A stretch of 10,051 nucleotides of DNA from Leptolinea sp. UBA5366 (GTDB taxonomy: Bacteria; Chloroflexota; Anaerolineae; Anaerolineales; Anaerolineaceae): positions 13,153 through 23,203 of the forward strand of contig DHPK01000034.1 of NCBI GenBank assembly GCA_002407845.1, given 5' to 3'. Below, one piece after another: positions 1-6,587 of this stretch (the stretch's first letter is position 1; every line of letters starts with the position of its first letter). The notes under the pieces are model-generated. The model worked only from the letters and a program-made list of their open reading frames with translations. It did not search any database and was not told the origin of the DNA. Position numbers and translations under genes: made by a program.

Positions 1-186
1 ATCAAAAGGATAAATTCCGTTTTGCCAGGCGTCCGGCCAATTGTTCTCGCTGAAACGCTCAGCAATAACTGAGCTGATCTCTGAGAGAGCCGCCGCTTGA
101 AACGCCCCGGGATAAAAAATCACCGGCAGCTGGCTATTCGGGAAAGGGGGGGCATCAGGGATGATAAACGTTTGAAAAGGGGTCAT
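1..186 (-). CDS. YjlB-like cupin family protein, N-terminal part only
   Basis: Sixty-two codons are open from an ATG at 184-186 to the left edge, so the 3' part is missing. The visible protein begins MTPFQTFIIPD, has a P-N-S-Q-L-P-V-I-F-Y-P-G-A segment around residues 16-28, and N-N-W-P-D-A-W-Q-N-G-I-Y-P-F-D at 48-62. This pattern (FPNNxxLPvllYkGA, then NGWxxsWrxGIfpfhHYHS) is how I remember the N-terminus of the YjlB group of small cytoplasmic cupins. The metal-binding histidines of that group would come just after the cut, so they cannot be checked. Substrate and reaction are unknown for this group. The gene starts 12 nt after the tilS stop codon with only an AGAGAG purine stretch as a ribosome site, so it is probably the distal gene of a tilS-cupin operon. 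The family call is from pattern memory; that it is a real gene is fairly safe. Confidence 0.6.
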   Translation of the reverse strand, partial: MTPFQTFIIPDAPPFPNSQLPVIFYPGAFQAAALSEISSVIAERFSENNWPDAWQNGIYPFD

Positions 187-198
187 GCAGTCGTCTCT

Positions 199-1656
199 CT
201 ATTCTTTCTGGCTGCGCTGAAAGGTCAGCAAAATCACTTTTGTTGTTAAAGGAGTCACCCGGGCAGCATCTGCGAGCTGCAGTTCCGGAATCCATAAAAT
301 CTCGTTTTTATCAGCGAGGATCGGATAGTTTTCGCGAAGCTCTTGGGGAATCTTCCGATTAATCCAGAAATCTGACAACTTTTGGCTTTTTCCCGCCATG
401 CCGAGCGGTTTGAAGCGATCGCCGGCGGAGGCTTTGCGAATGGTTAATGGAAAAGCGATCTGGTCTAAATCTAAAAGCGCTTTCCATTTCACGTCCCGAA
501 CAGCATCAATCAGCTCATCAGCTGGTTTGGATTGCAGCGGTATTAACTCAGCGTGAAGCGACCAGCCTTCGAAATGGACAGCTGAGGGGATTTCAAGCTG
601 AACAGCAGGCGAGGATGGCGGCAGCTGCGGCAATGATTTTAAGTTGACCAGCGCATCCGCGGCAGCAAGAATCAGGCAGTTGTCCTGCTGAAAAGCGCTC
701 AGCCTCTCGGGCAGATGAATTCTCCCTGTTTGTTCTGGCTGATTAAAAAAGGATAAAACGGTTTGAACAGCGTCATATCCGAAATCGCGGGCTTGCGGTC
801 TGAGCGTAAAGGCTGCTTTTCGAATCAGCCGGTTTTGAAGCGCTCGCGGGAGTGTCAGCAGGTCTTTTGAGAACACCAGGTAGTTTGCAGTGCTCAATTC
901 ATTGTTAATCACCTGCTGCCAGCAGCATTCGGTTTCCTGTTCCAAGAATTCGATGTCATCCGCGACAACGCTGGCAGTTTTCAGCAGGCTGTTCCTAATT
1001 TGCGGATTATAGTCTCGTTCAAGTTCCGGCAGCAGAACATTGCGGATTCGATTCCGGAGATACTCGTTGTTTAGATTCGATTCATCCTGAACTGGTTTTA
1101 TTTTTTGCTCTGCGCACCAAGCGTCGATTTCCGATCGCTGAACTTCGAGCAAGGGGCGGATGAGCGGAATTCGGGTTGACCAGACCGGGTTGAATGTGAC
1201 CGGCTGCATTCCTGCCAGCCCGTCTAGCCCGCTGCCGCGCAGCAGATGCATCAGAACCGTTTCGACCTGATCATCCGCATGGTGACCGGTAGCGACCGCC
1301 GCTGCCCCTGCTTTTTCAGCTTCACTAAACAGAAAGGCATAGCGGCAGGCACGGGCTGCCTCCTCGATTGACACACGATTTGCTGCCGCATAAGCGCGCA
1401 CATTTGCCGTTCCGCAGACACAAGGGATCCCCCATCGCTGGCAAAGATCCATGACAAAAGCCGCTTCGGCAGCCGACCGCTGCCGCAGTTGATGATCGAA
1501 CACGGCAGCTGTCAGCGGGTTGCCGTTCAGCTGAAGCTGCCGCAACAGAAAGAGACTGTCAGCGCCGCCAGAAACAGCGGCTAAGAGTGGCTGATCAGGA
1601 CTGATTCCGCATTTTTCGGAAAGATATTTGCCAAAAGGCATTTTGTTATTTTTCAT
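199..1656 (-). CDS. tilS: tRNA(Ile)-lysidine synthase TilS
   Basis: TilS ligates lysine to C34 of the CAU-anticodon isoleucine tRNA (lysidine, ATP-dependent), switching its charging and decoding from methionine/AUG to isoleucine/AUA; it is cytoplasmic and normally essential. The 485-residue protein has the PP-loop ATP-pyrophosphatase signature SGGADS (29-34), the FDHQLR segment (53-58) and TGHHADDQVET (123-133). It also has an arginine-rich LRNRIRN tRNA-binding stretch near residue 200 and the C-terminal TilS domain (K-L-S-D-F-W-I-N-R-K-I-P, then I-L-W-I-P-E-L) in the last 60 residues. Domain order and length fit a full-length bacterial enzyme. An in-frame stop at 1678-1680 excludes a longer N-terminus. 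No Shine-Dalgarno sequence precedes the ATG at 1654-1656 or the ATG at codon 6, because the U-tract of the degV terminator fills that space. The gene is followed by the cupin gene after 12 nt. Confidence 0.96.
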   Translation of the reverse strand: MKNNKMPFGKYLSEKCGISPDQPLLAAVSGGADSLFLLRQLQLNGNPLTAAVFDHQLRQRSAAEAAFVMDLCQRWGIPCVCGTANVRAYAAANRVSIEEAARACRYAFLFSEAEKAGAAAVATGHHADDQVETVLMHLLRGSGLDGLAGMQPVTFNPVWSTRIPLIRPLLEVQRSEIDAWCAEQKIKPVQDESNLNNEYLRNRIRNVLLPELERDYNPQIRNSLLKTASVVADDIEFLEQETECCWQQVINNELSTANYLVFSKDLLTLPRALQNRLIRKAAFTLRPQARDFGYDAVQTVLSFFNQPEQTGRIHLPERLSAFQQDNCLILAAADALVNLKSLPQLPPSSPAVQLEIPSAVHFEGWSLHAELIPLQSKPADELIDAVRDVKWKALLDLDQIAFPLTIRKASAGDRFKPLGMAGKSQKLSDFWINRKIPQELRENYPILADKNEILWIPELQLADAARVTPLTTKVILLTFQRSQKE

Positions 1657-1663
1657 GCTCAGA

Positions 1664-1689
1664 TAAAAAAACGCCAGCTAAACTGGCGT
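1664..1689 (-). terminator. Rho-independent terminator after degV, abutting tilS
   Basis: On the minus strand the sequence reads ACGCCAG-TTTAG-CTGGCGT followed directly by a run of T. This is a perfect 7-bp GC-rich stem (1683-1689 with 1671-1677), a 5-nt loop and a U-tract (1664-1670). The hairpin begins 7 nt after the degV stop codon and its U-tract ends 7 nt before the tilS ATG. It is a classic intrinsic terminator for the mutL-degV transcript. Its position implies that tilS depends on read-through or on a promoter inside degV. Confidence 0.88.
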
Positions 1690-1696
1690 CTGGTTG

Positions 1697-2569
1697 TTAG
1701 GTGGCATTGATCAAATCGGTGAATAATGCCATCGGTCCGATGATCAGTCCGACCAGAGAGGGTCCGGTGTGCGCGCCGAGCACTGGTGCGACCGGCACGA
1801 CTGTCTCGTAAAAAGCATCGAGTTTTTCGTCGATTTTTTCTTTCAGGAAAGCAATGCCATCAGGGCTGTTCCCATGCACAATTTGTACGCGAACTCGTTC
1901 TTTTTGAAATTTTTCAAAACTGATATCGACTAAATTCTGAACCGCACGTTTGAAGGTGATGCTTTGTGCGATATTGTCATAGGTTCCGTTAACATGTTCC
2001 ACTGCAATGATCGGCTTGATTTTTAGCACTTGCGCCATCAAGCCTTTGATGTGGCTGATGCGGCCGCCATGGATCAGGTAGCGCAGTTCTTTTAATGTGA
2101 ACAGTCCATCGACCTGGTCTCTGATCAACGCCAGCCGTTCCAGAATTGCGGAGAGCGACCAGTTGTTCACCGCAGCAATGGCAGCCGCTTGAACCTGCCA
2201 GCCGAGGCCAGCCGAAAGCGTTTTAGAATCCCAGTAGGTGATATTTGCCTCGGGCACCATCGCTCCGGCAATCTTTGCCGAATTTAGCGTTCCGCTCAGT
2301 CCGCTGGAGATATGGATCGATAAAATCTGATCGCCCTGATCAGCTATTTTTTTATAAATCTCGACAAAATCTCCGGTCGAAACCTGAGATGTAGTGGGAT
2401 AATCGTTGGATGTTTCCAACAATTGATAGAATCGTTCCGATTTGATAGGATTGTTTTTGTCATAGACCTGTCCTTCAAGGTTCAACCCAAGCTGAATCAC
2501 ATGAATCGGAAGGCCATTGATTTGATCTTCAGCTAAATCAGCGCCGCTGTCTGTAACGATTTGCAACAT
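1697..2569 (-). CDS. DegV family (FakB-like) fatty-acid-binding protein
   Basis: DegV proteins bind a single fatty acid; the FakB members present it to the kinase FakA, which makes acyl-phosphate for phospholipid synthesis. From the chosen ATG (2567-2569) the product is 290 residues, the usual size. It shows the N-terminal IVTDSGADL (4-12), TTSQ (59-62), HISSGLSGT (86-94), HGGRIS (167-172), LKIKPII (182-188) and GAHTGP (265-270). Ser92, Arg170 and His267 sit where FakB proteins hold the fatty-acid carboxylate. An ATG ten codons upstream (2597-2599) is open but overlaps a promoter-like TATAAT. The inner ATG has the purine-rich ribosome site AAGGGGGAG and gives the family-typical N-terminus, so I prefer it. 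It lies 55 nt downstream of mutL on the same strand. No fakA (DAK-domain) gene is in the window, so the FakB role is by family only. Confidence 0.93.
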   Translation of the reverse strand: MLQIVTDSGADLAEDQINGLPIHVIQLGLNLEGQVYDKNNPIKSERFYQLLETSNDYPTTSQVSTGDFVEIYKKIADQGDQILSIHISSGLSGTLNSAKIAGAMVPEANITYWDSKTLSAGLGWQVQAAAIAAVNNWSLSAILERLALIRDQVDGLFTLKELRYLIHGGRISHIKGLMAQVLKIKPIIAVEHVNGTYDNIAQSITFKRAVQNLVDISFEKFQKERVRVQIVHGNSPDGIAFLKEKIDEKLDAFYETVVPVAPVLGAHTGPSLVGLIIGPMALFTDLINAT

Positions 2570-2571
2570 AG

Positions 2572-2580
2572 CTCCCCCTT
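2572..2580 (-). promoter_or_regulatory. Ribosome binding site that fixes the degV start
   Basis: AAGGGGGAG lies immediately upstream of the ATG at 2567-2569 (AAGG core 7 nt from the ATG). The alternative ATG at 2597-2599 has no comparable site, which supports the shorter 290-residue product. Confidence 0.75.
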
Positions 2581-2590
2581 CTTTTTTCGA

Positions 2591-2626
2591 ATTATACATG
2601 AATTGACTGACAAATATGCGTCAATT
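2591..2626 (-). promoter_or_regulatory. Possible degV promoter -10 with upstream inverted repeat
   Basis: A perfect TATAAT on the minus strand (2591-2596) lies 10 nt before the degV ribosome site. No good -35 is found at 16-18 nt. Just upstream is an inverted repeat AATTGAC/GTCAATT (2601-2607 and 2620-2626, 12-nt loop) that runs into the mutL stop codon. It could be a regulated internal promoter between mutL and degV, or chance in an AT-rich gap. Confidence 0.35.
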
Positions 2627-4403
2627 ATATTTTTCCTTTACGTCCAAATTGCTGCTCAAGCAGGTTGATGCTGAGATGGATCATCGTTGGCCGTCCGTGC
2701 GGGCAGGTTCGGGGCGATTGGCAATTTTCCAGATCGCGAATGAGGGTTCGCTGTTCCTGGTCGGAAAGCATCTGACCGCCTTTGACTGCCATGCGCTTAC
2801 AGACTCTGGCAGCGACCAAATTTTCAATTTCCGCTTGCAGCGGTTCTTCATTTTCTTCAAATTCTTCAACTACCGCGCGCACTGCGCCAGCCGGATTCCC
2901 TTTGGTGAAAATGTCCGGAATAGCAGTCAGACGGAAGGCAGATGGACCGAATGGTTCAATTCGAAAGCCAAGTTTCTCTAGGATCGGAATTTTCTCTTCG
3001 AGCAGCGAAGCCTGCCAGGGAGGCAGCTGCACGATCTCCGGATCGAGCAAAGCCTGCGCCGCTGGCTTGTGATCTCCGCCTGCCATCAGCTTTTCAAACA
3101 GAACGCGCTCATGGGCAGCGTGCTGGTCGATTAAATATAACCCATCCGGCCCCTCAGCCAGAATATAAGTGCCACCGATTTGTCCGATCCAGCGCAGGAT
3201 TGGGAAAGCATGCGCATCTCTGACAGCGTCCTGCTGAGTTGGCTGTTGCGGCGGCGTAAGCGGCTGGTCCTGAACCAGCGGCTGCTGATCTCCGGCTTGA
3301 GACGGGATTGTCCTTCTCCAGTCTCGCTGACCGTTTTCGGTGTCTGCGCCCTGCTGGTTTTGGCGGGACGCCAGCCAGGTCTGCCATTGCACCGGTGCCG
3401 CGAGTTCGGGAACTGGCGACTGCTCGATCAATCCAAAGCGGACTGCGCGATGAACTGCGCTGATCACCTTGTCAAGCGAACGGAAGCGTATTTCAGCCTT
3501 TGAAGGATGGACATTCACGTCCACTTCCTCAGGATCGATCTCAATAAACAGCGCTGTGATTGGAAAGCGTCCGACCATGATCAGCGACTGATAAGCGCGG
3601 GTCACGGCAGAACTCAGCTGAATGTCCTGAATCCAGCGCCCGTTGACGAAAAAATTGATCTCTCTGCGGTTCGAACGGGTCAATGCCACTGGACTGATGA
3701 AGCCGCTGACGCGCAGCATCTCTGCCTCGTGATTCACTTCGAGCAGCTGCCGGGCGGTGTCAATGCCGTAAATGGATGACAGAACTTCGCGCCGATTCCC
3801 ATTCCCGGTGGTCATCAGACCGATTTTGTTTTCATGTGAATAGTGCCAGCGGATTTGTGGATAAGCCATGGCATACCGCGCAATCAGGATGTCAATTTGG
3901 TTTTTTTCAGTGACGTCGCTCTTCAGAAATTTCAGTCTGGCAGGGACGTTGTAAAAAAGGTTCTCAACCCGGATGCTGGTTCCCGGGGTGGTGCTCTCAG
4001 GCCGCAGGCTGACCAGCTGGCCGCCATCCATTTGGATGCGCTGCCCATGCCGATCTGCAGCGGTTTTCGAGAGAATTGAAAGCTGCGAAACGGAGCCGAT
4101 CGCCGCCAGCGCTTCCCCGCGAAATCCGAGTGTTTGGATGTGAAACAGATCATCAGCGGATCTGAGTTTGCTGGTTGCGTGGCGCTGGACAGCTGTTTTC
4201 AGTTCCAATTCGGTCATACCGCTGCCGTTGTCGCTGATTTCTATCAGCTTTTTCCCAGCGGATTCAATCCGGACGCTGATTTCGTTCGCCCCGGCATCAA
4301 TCGCGTTTTCAATCAATTCTTTAACAACAGAAGCCGGCCGCTCGATCACCTCGCCAGCCGCGATTTTTGAAATGACGTCATCGGTCAGAATCTGAATTGT
4401 CAT
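2625..4403 (-). CDS. mutL: DNA mismatch repair protein MutL (endonuclease type)
   Basis: MutL couples mismatch recognition by MutS to strand incision and removal. The 592-residue protein has the GHKL ATPase motifs in order: ENAIDAGA (32-39, with the catalytic Glu at 29 in VKELIEN), DNGSG (58-62) and TLGFRGEAL (91-99). The transducer domain (…VDVNVHPSKAEIRF…) follows, then a Pro/Gln-rich linker around residues 340-390 and a C-terminal dimerisation/endonuclease domain. That domain carries DQHAAHE with a further downstream Glu (426-437), a Cys-containing ARVCKRMAVK segment (Cys535) and CPHGRPT (567-573). These are the metal-site motifs of nicking MutL proteins, absent from the E. coli MutH-dependent type. 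Start: AGGAG (4412-4416) 8 nt before the ATG. mutS is not adjacent upstream; arcC lies there instead, behind a terminator. degV follows and is probably cotranscribed. Confidence 0.97.
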   Translation of the reverse strand: MTIQILTDDVISKIAAGEVIERPASVVKELIENAIDAGANEISVRIESAGKKLIEISDNGSGMTELELKTAVQRHATSKLRSADDLFHIQTLGFRGEALAAIGSVSQLSILSKTAADRHGQRIQMDGGQLVSLRPESTTPGTSIRVENLFYNVPARLKFLKSDVTEKNQIDILIARYAMAYPQIRWHYSHENKIGLMTTGNGNRREVLSSIYGIDTARQLLEVNHEAEMLRVSGFISPVALTRSNRREINFFVNGRWIQDIQLSSAVTRAYQSLIMVGRFPITALFIEIDPEEVDVNVHPSKAEIRFRSLDKVISAVHRAVRFGLIEQSPVPELAAPVQWQTWLASRQNQQGADTENGQRDWRRTIPSQAGDQQPLVQDQPLTPPQQPTQQDAVRDAHAFPILRWIGQIGGTYILAEGPDGLYLIDQHAAHERVLFEKLMAGGDHKPAAQALLDPEIVQLPPWQASLLEEKIPILEKLGFRIEPFGPSAFRLTAIPDIFTKGNPAGAVRAVVEEFEENEEPLQAEIENLVAARVCKRMAVKGGQMLSDQEQRTLIRDLENCQSPRTCPHGRPTMIHLSINLLEQQFGRKGKI

Positions 4404-4439
4404 TTAGCCGTCTCCTGTCGTATTTTTCATCCGTATTCG

Positions 4440-4468
4440 ATTATAACCTTATCGATTTGGATCGATAA
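4440..4468 (-). promoter_or_regulatory. mutL promoter
   Basis: On the minus strand a perfect -10 TATAAT (4440-4445) is preceded after 17 nt by TTATCG (4463-4468, 3 of 6 matches to TTGACA). Predicted transcription begins near 4433, giving a leader of about 30 nt that carries the mutL ribosome site AGGAG. It lies downstream of the arcC terminator, so mutL (and probably degV) forms its own transcription unit. Confidence 0.6.
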
Positions 4469-4512
4469 ATTTTTGGATTCATCGTAGTAATCAGCTTGGG
4501 CGGACTTGTCAT
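4441..4512 (-). CDS. Possible 23-residue small ORF upstream of mutL
   Basis: An ATG at 4510-4512 is preceded by an excellent ribosome site GGAGG (4521-4525) at 7 nt spacing. It opens a 23-codon frame (N-terminus MTSPPKLITTMNPK, rich in Lys/Arg towards the end) that closes with TAA at 4441-4443, overlapping the mutL -10 box. I recognise no family. I also see no clear promoter of its own; it would need read-through past the arcC terminator. It may be a leader peptide, a remnant, or chance. Confidence 0.2.
   Translation of the reverse strand: MTSPPKLITTMNPKIYRSKSIRL
4449..4468. repeat. Perfect inverted repeat over the mutL -35/spacer (candidate operator)
   Basis: TTATCGAT-TTGG-ATCGATAA: two 8-bp arms that are exact reverse complements around a 4-bp centre. 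It covers the whole predicted -35 hexamer and most of the spacer of the mutL promoter, the place where a repressor dimer would block RNA polymerase. There is no T-tract, so it is not a terminator. The cognate regulator cannot be named from the sequence. Confidence 0.5.
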
Positions 4513-4561
4513 GCGGTTGTCCTCCATGCTTTTAGGCAATTCCTCAGGTACTCTGGAAAAT

Positions 4562-4589
4562 AAAAAAGCTGGTCGCTGAGACCAGCTTT
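4562..4589 (-). terminator. Rho-independent terminator after arcC
   Basis: On the minus strand AAAGCTGGTC-TCAGC-GACCAGCTTT forms a perfect 10-bp stem (4580-4589 with 4565-4574) with a 5-nt loop, and the T-run continues through 4562. It starts about 20 nt after the arcC stop codon. On the plus strand the T-run is only three long, so it works mainly for arcC. It separates arcC from mutL. Confidence 0.9.
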
Positions 4590-4609
4590 AAGCAAATCGT
4601 AAAAAAGGA

Positions 4610-5563
4610 TCAGGCAGTGATCATTGTTCCGGTCTCGCCTCTGAGCGCCCGGCTGATGTTTTCAGGATTGGTGATCAGCGCCTGCTTTCCGCCGGCTTCG
4701 AGGAACCAGATGCAAGCCTGAATCTTTGGCGCCATTGATCCGCCTTTGAAATGCTTACCTTCTTCCATATAAGCTTTAGCTTCTGCCAGCGTCATTTTGT
4801 CCAGCCACTGCTGTTCTGGCGTGCCAAAATTGATCGCAACCTGCTCAACCGCGGTCGAAATCAGGAGCAGATCAGCGTTGATATTGCGTGCCAGCAGACT
4901 GTTGCCGAAATCTTTATCGATCACGGCTGCTACGCCTTCCAGTTCGCCGCTTTCATTGCGGATTACCGGAATTCCGCCGCCGCCGATGGAGATGGTCACG
5001 ATGCCGGCGTCGATGAGGGCTTTGATTGCGTCGAGTTCAACGATTTCCTGCGGGAGCGGGGACGCCACAACTCTGCGCCAACCGCGGCCTGAGTCTTCAA
5101 TCACAGTCCAGCCTTCGGATGCCGCTTTGGATTTTGCTTCTTCCTCGGACATAAAGCCGCCAATCGGCTTCGTGGGTTTCTTGAATGCCGGATCGTTGTT
5201 GTCAACGATCGTCTGTTCCAAAACACAGGCAACCGACTTTTTGATGCCCCGTTTTTTCAGTTCATTCTGCAGGTTCTGGGCGAGCTGATAGCCGATCTGG
5301 CCTTGGCTCTGAGCGCCGCAGACATCCAGCGGAATCATGGTCAACCCGACCTCTTTCTCTGCGACTTCGGCTTTTTGCAGGATAAAACCAACCTGCGGGC
5401 CGTTCCCATGGCCTACGACAACATCCCAGCCAGCTTCGATCATGTCAACAATGTGACTGGCAGTTTCTTTCGCAGCCAAATATTGATCCTGTACAGACTG
5501 ATGCTCTTTATCTTTAATAAGGGAGTTTCCTCCGATTGCGACGACAGCAACTTTCTTTTCCAT
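4610..5563 (-). CDS. arcC: Carbamate kinase
   Basis: Carbamate kinase reversibly transfers phosphate between carbamoyl phosphate and ADP. In fermenting cells it makes ATP from carbamoyl phosphate released by arginine, agmatine or purine/ureide breakdown. The 317-residue protein has the amino-acid-kinase fold motifs VAIGGNSLI (8-16), GHGNGPQVG (51-59), the glycine loop SIGGGGIPV, VIDKDFGNSLLA (214-225) with the conserved DKD, and GGSMAPK (274-280) with the conserved Lys. The length matches the family. The ATG follows a purine-rich stretch with GAAGGG 7 nt upstream. None of the usual partners (arginine or agmatine deiminase, ornithine carbamoyltransferase, antiporter ArcD) is in the window, so the source of carbamoyl phosphate is unknown. 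It has its own promoter with a palindrome at the start site and its own terminator, so it can act as a monocistronic, probably regulated gene. Some read-through from the upstream transporter gene is possible. Confidence 0.96.
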   Translation of the reverse strand: MEKKVAVVAIGGNSLIKDKEHQSVQDQYLAAKETASHIVDMIEAGWDVVVGHGNGPQVGFILQKAEVAEKEVGLTMIPLDVCGAQSQGQIGYQLAQNLQNELKKRGIKKSVACVLEQTIVDNNDPAFKKPTKPIGGFMSEEEAKSKAASEGWTVIEDSGRGWRRVVASPLPQEIVELDAIKALIDAGIVTISIGGGGIPVIRNESGELEGVAAVIDKDFGNSLLARNINADLLLISTAVEQVAINFGTPEQQWLDKMTLAEAKAYMEEGKHFKGGSMAPKIQACIWFLEAGGKQALITNPENISRALRGETGTMITA

Positions 5564-5601
5564 TCCTTTTCCCTTCTTTTAATCCCTTTCGGTAGATTAA
5601 T

Positions 5602-5618
5602 TAATTGTCAGACAATTA
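5602..5618. promoter_or_regulatory. 17-bp GntR/FadR-like palindrome at the arcC start site
   Basis: TAATTGTC-A-GACAATTA is a perfect palindrome (8-bp arms, single central base). Its core TTGTCAGACAA fits the TNGTNNNACNA pattern known for operators of the FadR subfamily of GntR regulators. It overlaps the last base of the predicted -10 box and covers the expected transcription start, a standard repressor position. The assignment to a regulator family is inference; no regulator gene is in the window. Confidence 0.55.
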
Positions 5619-5646
5619 TTATACTCGAATTTTATTCCGCATTGAA
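5618..5646 (-). promoter_or_regulatory. arcC promoter
   Basis: On the minus strand a perfect TATAAT (5618-5623) is preceded after 17 nt by TTCAAT (5641-5646, 3 of 6 matches to TTGACA). Predicted transcription starts near 5611, inside the palindrome, leaving a leader of about 48 nt before the arcC ATG. The -35 lies just 3' of the stop codon of the upstream transporter gene. Confidence 0.55.
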
Positions 5647-5648
5647 CC

Positions 5649-6587
5649 TTATATACCTCCAATTAAATACAGGAAGATACTCATGACAATGGTAAATCCG
5701 AAGGTGGTAAACAGGATGATCAATTTTGATGCGTTTTCATTGCAGCGGTAGCGCAGACTGACGATGAAATGGTTGACTGCCGTCGGCAGCATCGCGCTGA
5801 CCACGATGGCAATCAGCCACCAGCGATCCAGGTTGAAAACGTATTTTCCCACCAGCCAGGCGACCAGCGGATGATAGATGATCTTAATGAAGGTTGCCGT
5901 CAGCGCCTGTTTCATTTCGAGCGCGGTAATTCGGCGCTCTGCCGGCAGGTAGCACGTGAATCCCAGTGCAAATAAGCCCACGGTTGACGCCGGTCTCCCC
6001 AGCAGGTCGGTCGTTCTGAGCACAATTTCAGGGTATTCGATCTTCAATACCAGCGAGAGAATTGCAATTAGCGAGGAAAGCAGAATGGGGTTTTTGACCA
6101 GAATCAAGAGCGTATCTTTCAGATTGATCGATTTGTTCCCGCCGGTCTTCAGATCCATCATGAAAACGGTCAGCGGAAAAAGAAACGAGGCTTGCATCAC
6201 CAGAATGATCATGACCGGAATGACCGAATTCAAAAGCAGGCTGGCGATTGGAATGCCCATGTAACCGACATTGATATAGTAGCTGCCAAAGATCATCATC
6301 ACCAGATCTTCATTTTTCAGCTTGAATCCAAAACGGAAAACAAAATAGGCTGTCGGGATGACAATCAGGAGCGTCAGGACGACTGCCAGAATGAATCGGG
6401 CATTCAGCAGGTTGTCCAACCCCACGCCATAGATATTGGAAAAGGTCAGGAAAGGGATCGAGAAATAAAACAGATATTGGCATAAAAGGCTGCCGCTCTC
6501 ATGATTCAGAATCTGAAAGCGGGCGGCGATATAGCCTGCCAGAATAACAGCCAGGATTGGAAAAACCAGCTCAAAACTTGTGATCAT
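5649..6587 (-). CDS. AEC family transporter (auxin efflux carrier/malate permease-like)
   Basis: This is a 312-residue, very hydrophobic inner-membrane protein with about ten predicted membrane segments in two groups. The first five lie roughly at 6-24, 38-58, 65-87, 98-120 and 124-146. The second five lie roughly at 163-182, 203-219, 233-254, 256-278 and 292-310, with a cytoplasmic-type loop rich in charged residues near 150-160. The segment YYINVGYMGIP (103-113) corresponds to the conserved unwound-helix motif of AEC carriers, and MLPTAVNHFIVSLRY (276-290) matches the second repeat. The family includes plant PIN proteins and bacterial malate/malonate/citrate permeases, but substrate cannot be read from sequence. 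Its ATG overlaps the mvaD stop as ATGA (6584-6587), with no strong ribosome site of its own, so translation is probably coupled to mvaD. arcC follows 85 nt later. Confidence 0.88.
   Translation of the reverse strand: MITSFELVFPILAVILAGYIAARFQILNHESGSLLCQYLFYFSIPFLTFSNIYGVGLDNLLNARFILAVVLTLLIVIPTAYFVFRFGFKLKNEDLVMMIFGSYYINVGYMGIPIASLLLNSVIPVMIILVMQASFLFPLTVFMMDLKTGGNKSINLKDTLLILVKNPILLSSLIAILSLVLKIEYPEIVLRTTDLLGRPASTVGLFALGFTCYLPAERRITALEMKQALTATFIKIIYHPLVAWLVGKYVFNLDRWWLIAIVVSAMLPTAVNHFIVSLRYRCNENASKLIILFTTFGFTIVMSIFLYLIGGI

Noticed and set aside
2570..2599. Upstream ATG for degV adding ten residues
   Set aside because: It overlaps a -10-like TATAAT, lacks a ribosome site, and the extra residues are not part of the family N-terminus.
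2616..3503. Several plus-strand open frames of 90-120 codons opposite mutL
   Set aside because: All lie inside mutL, whose motifs run in order along the whole minus-strand frame; their translations show no recognisable protein features.
4797..5288. Long plus-strand open frame (163 codons) opposite arcC
   Set aside because: It is fully antisense to a clear carbamate kinase, has low-complexity Ser/Arg/Pro composition and no family resemblance; a codon-structure shadow.
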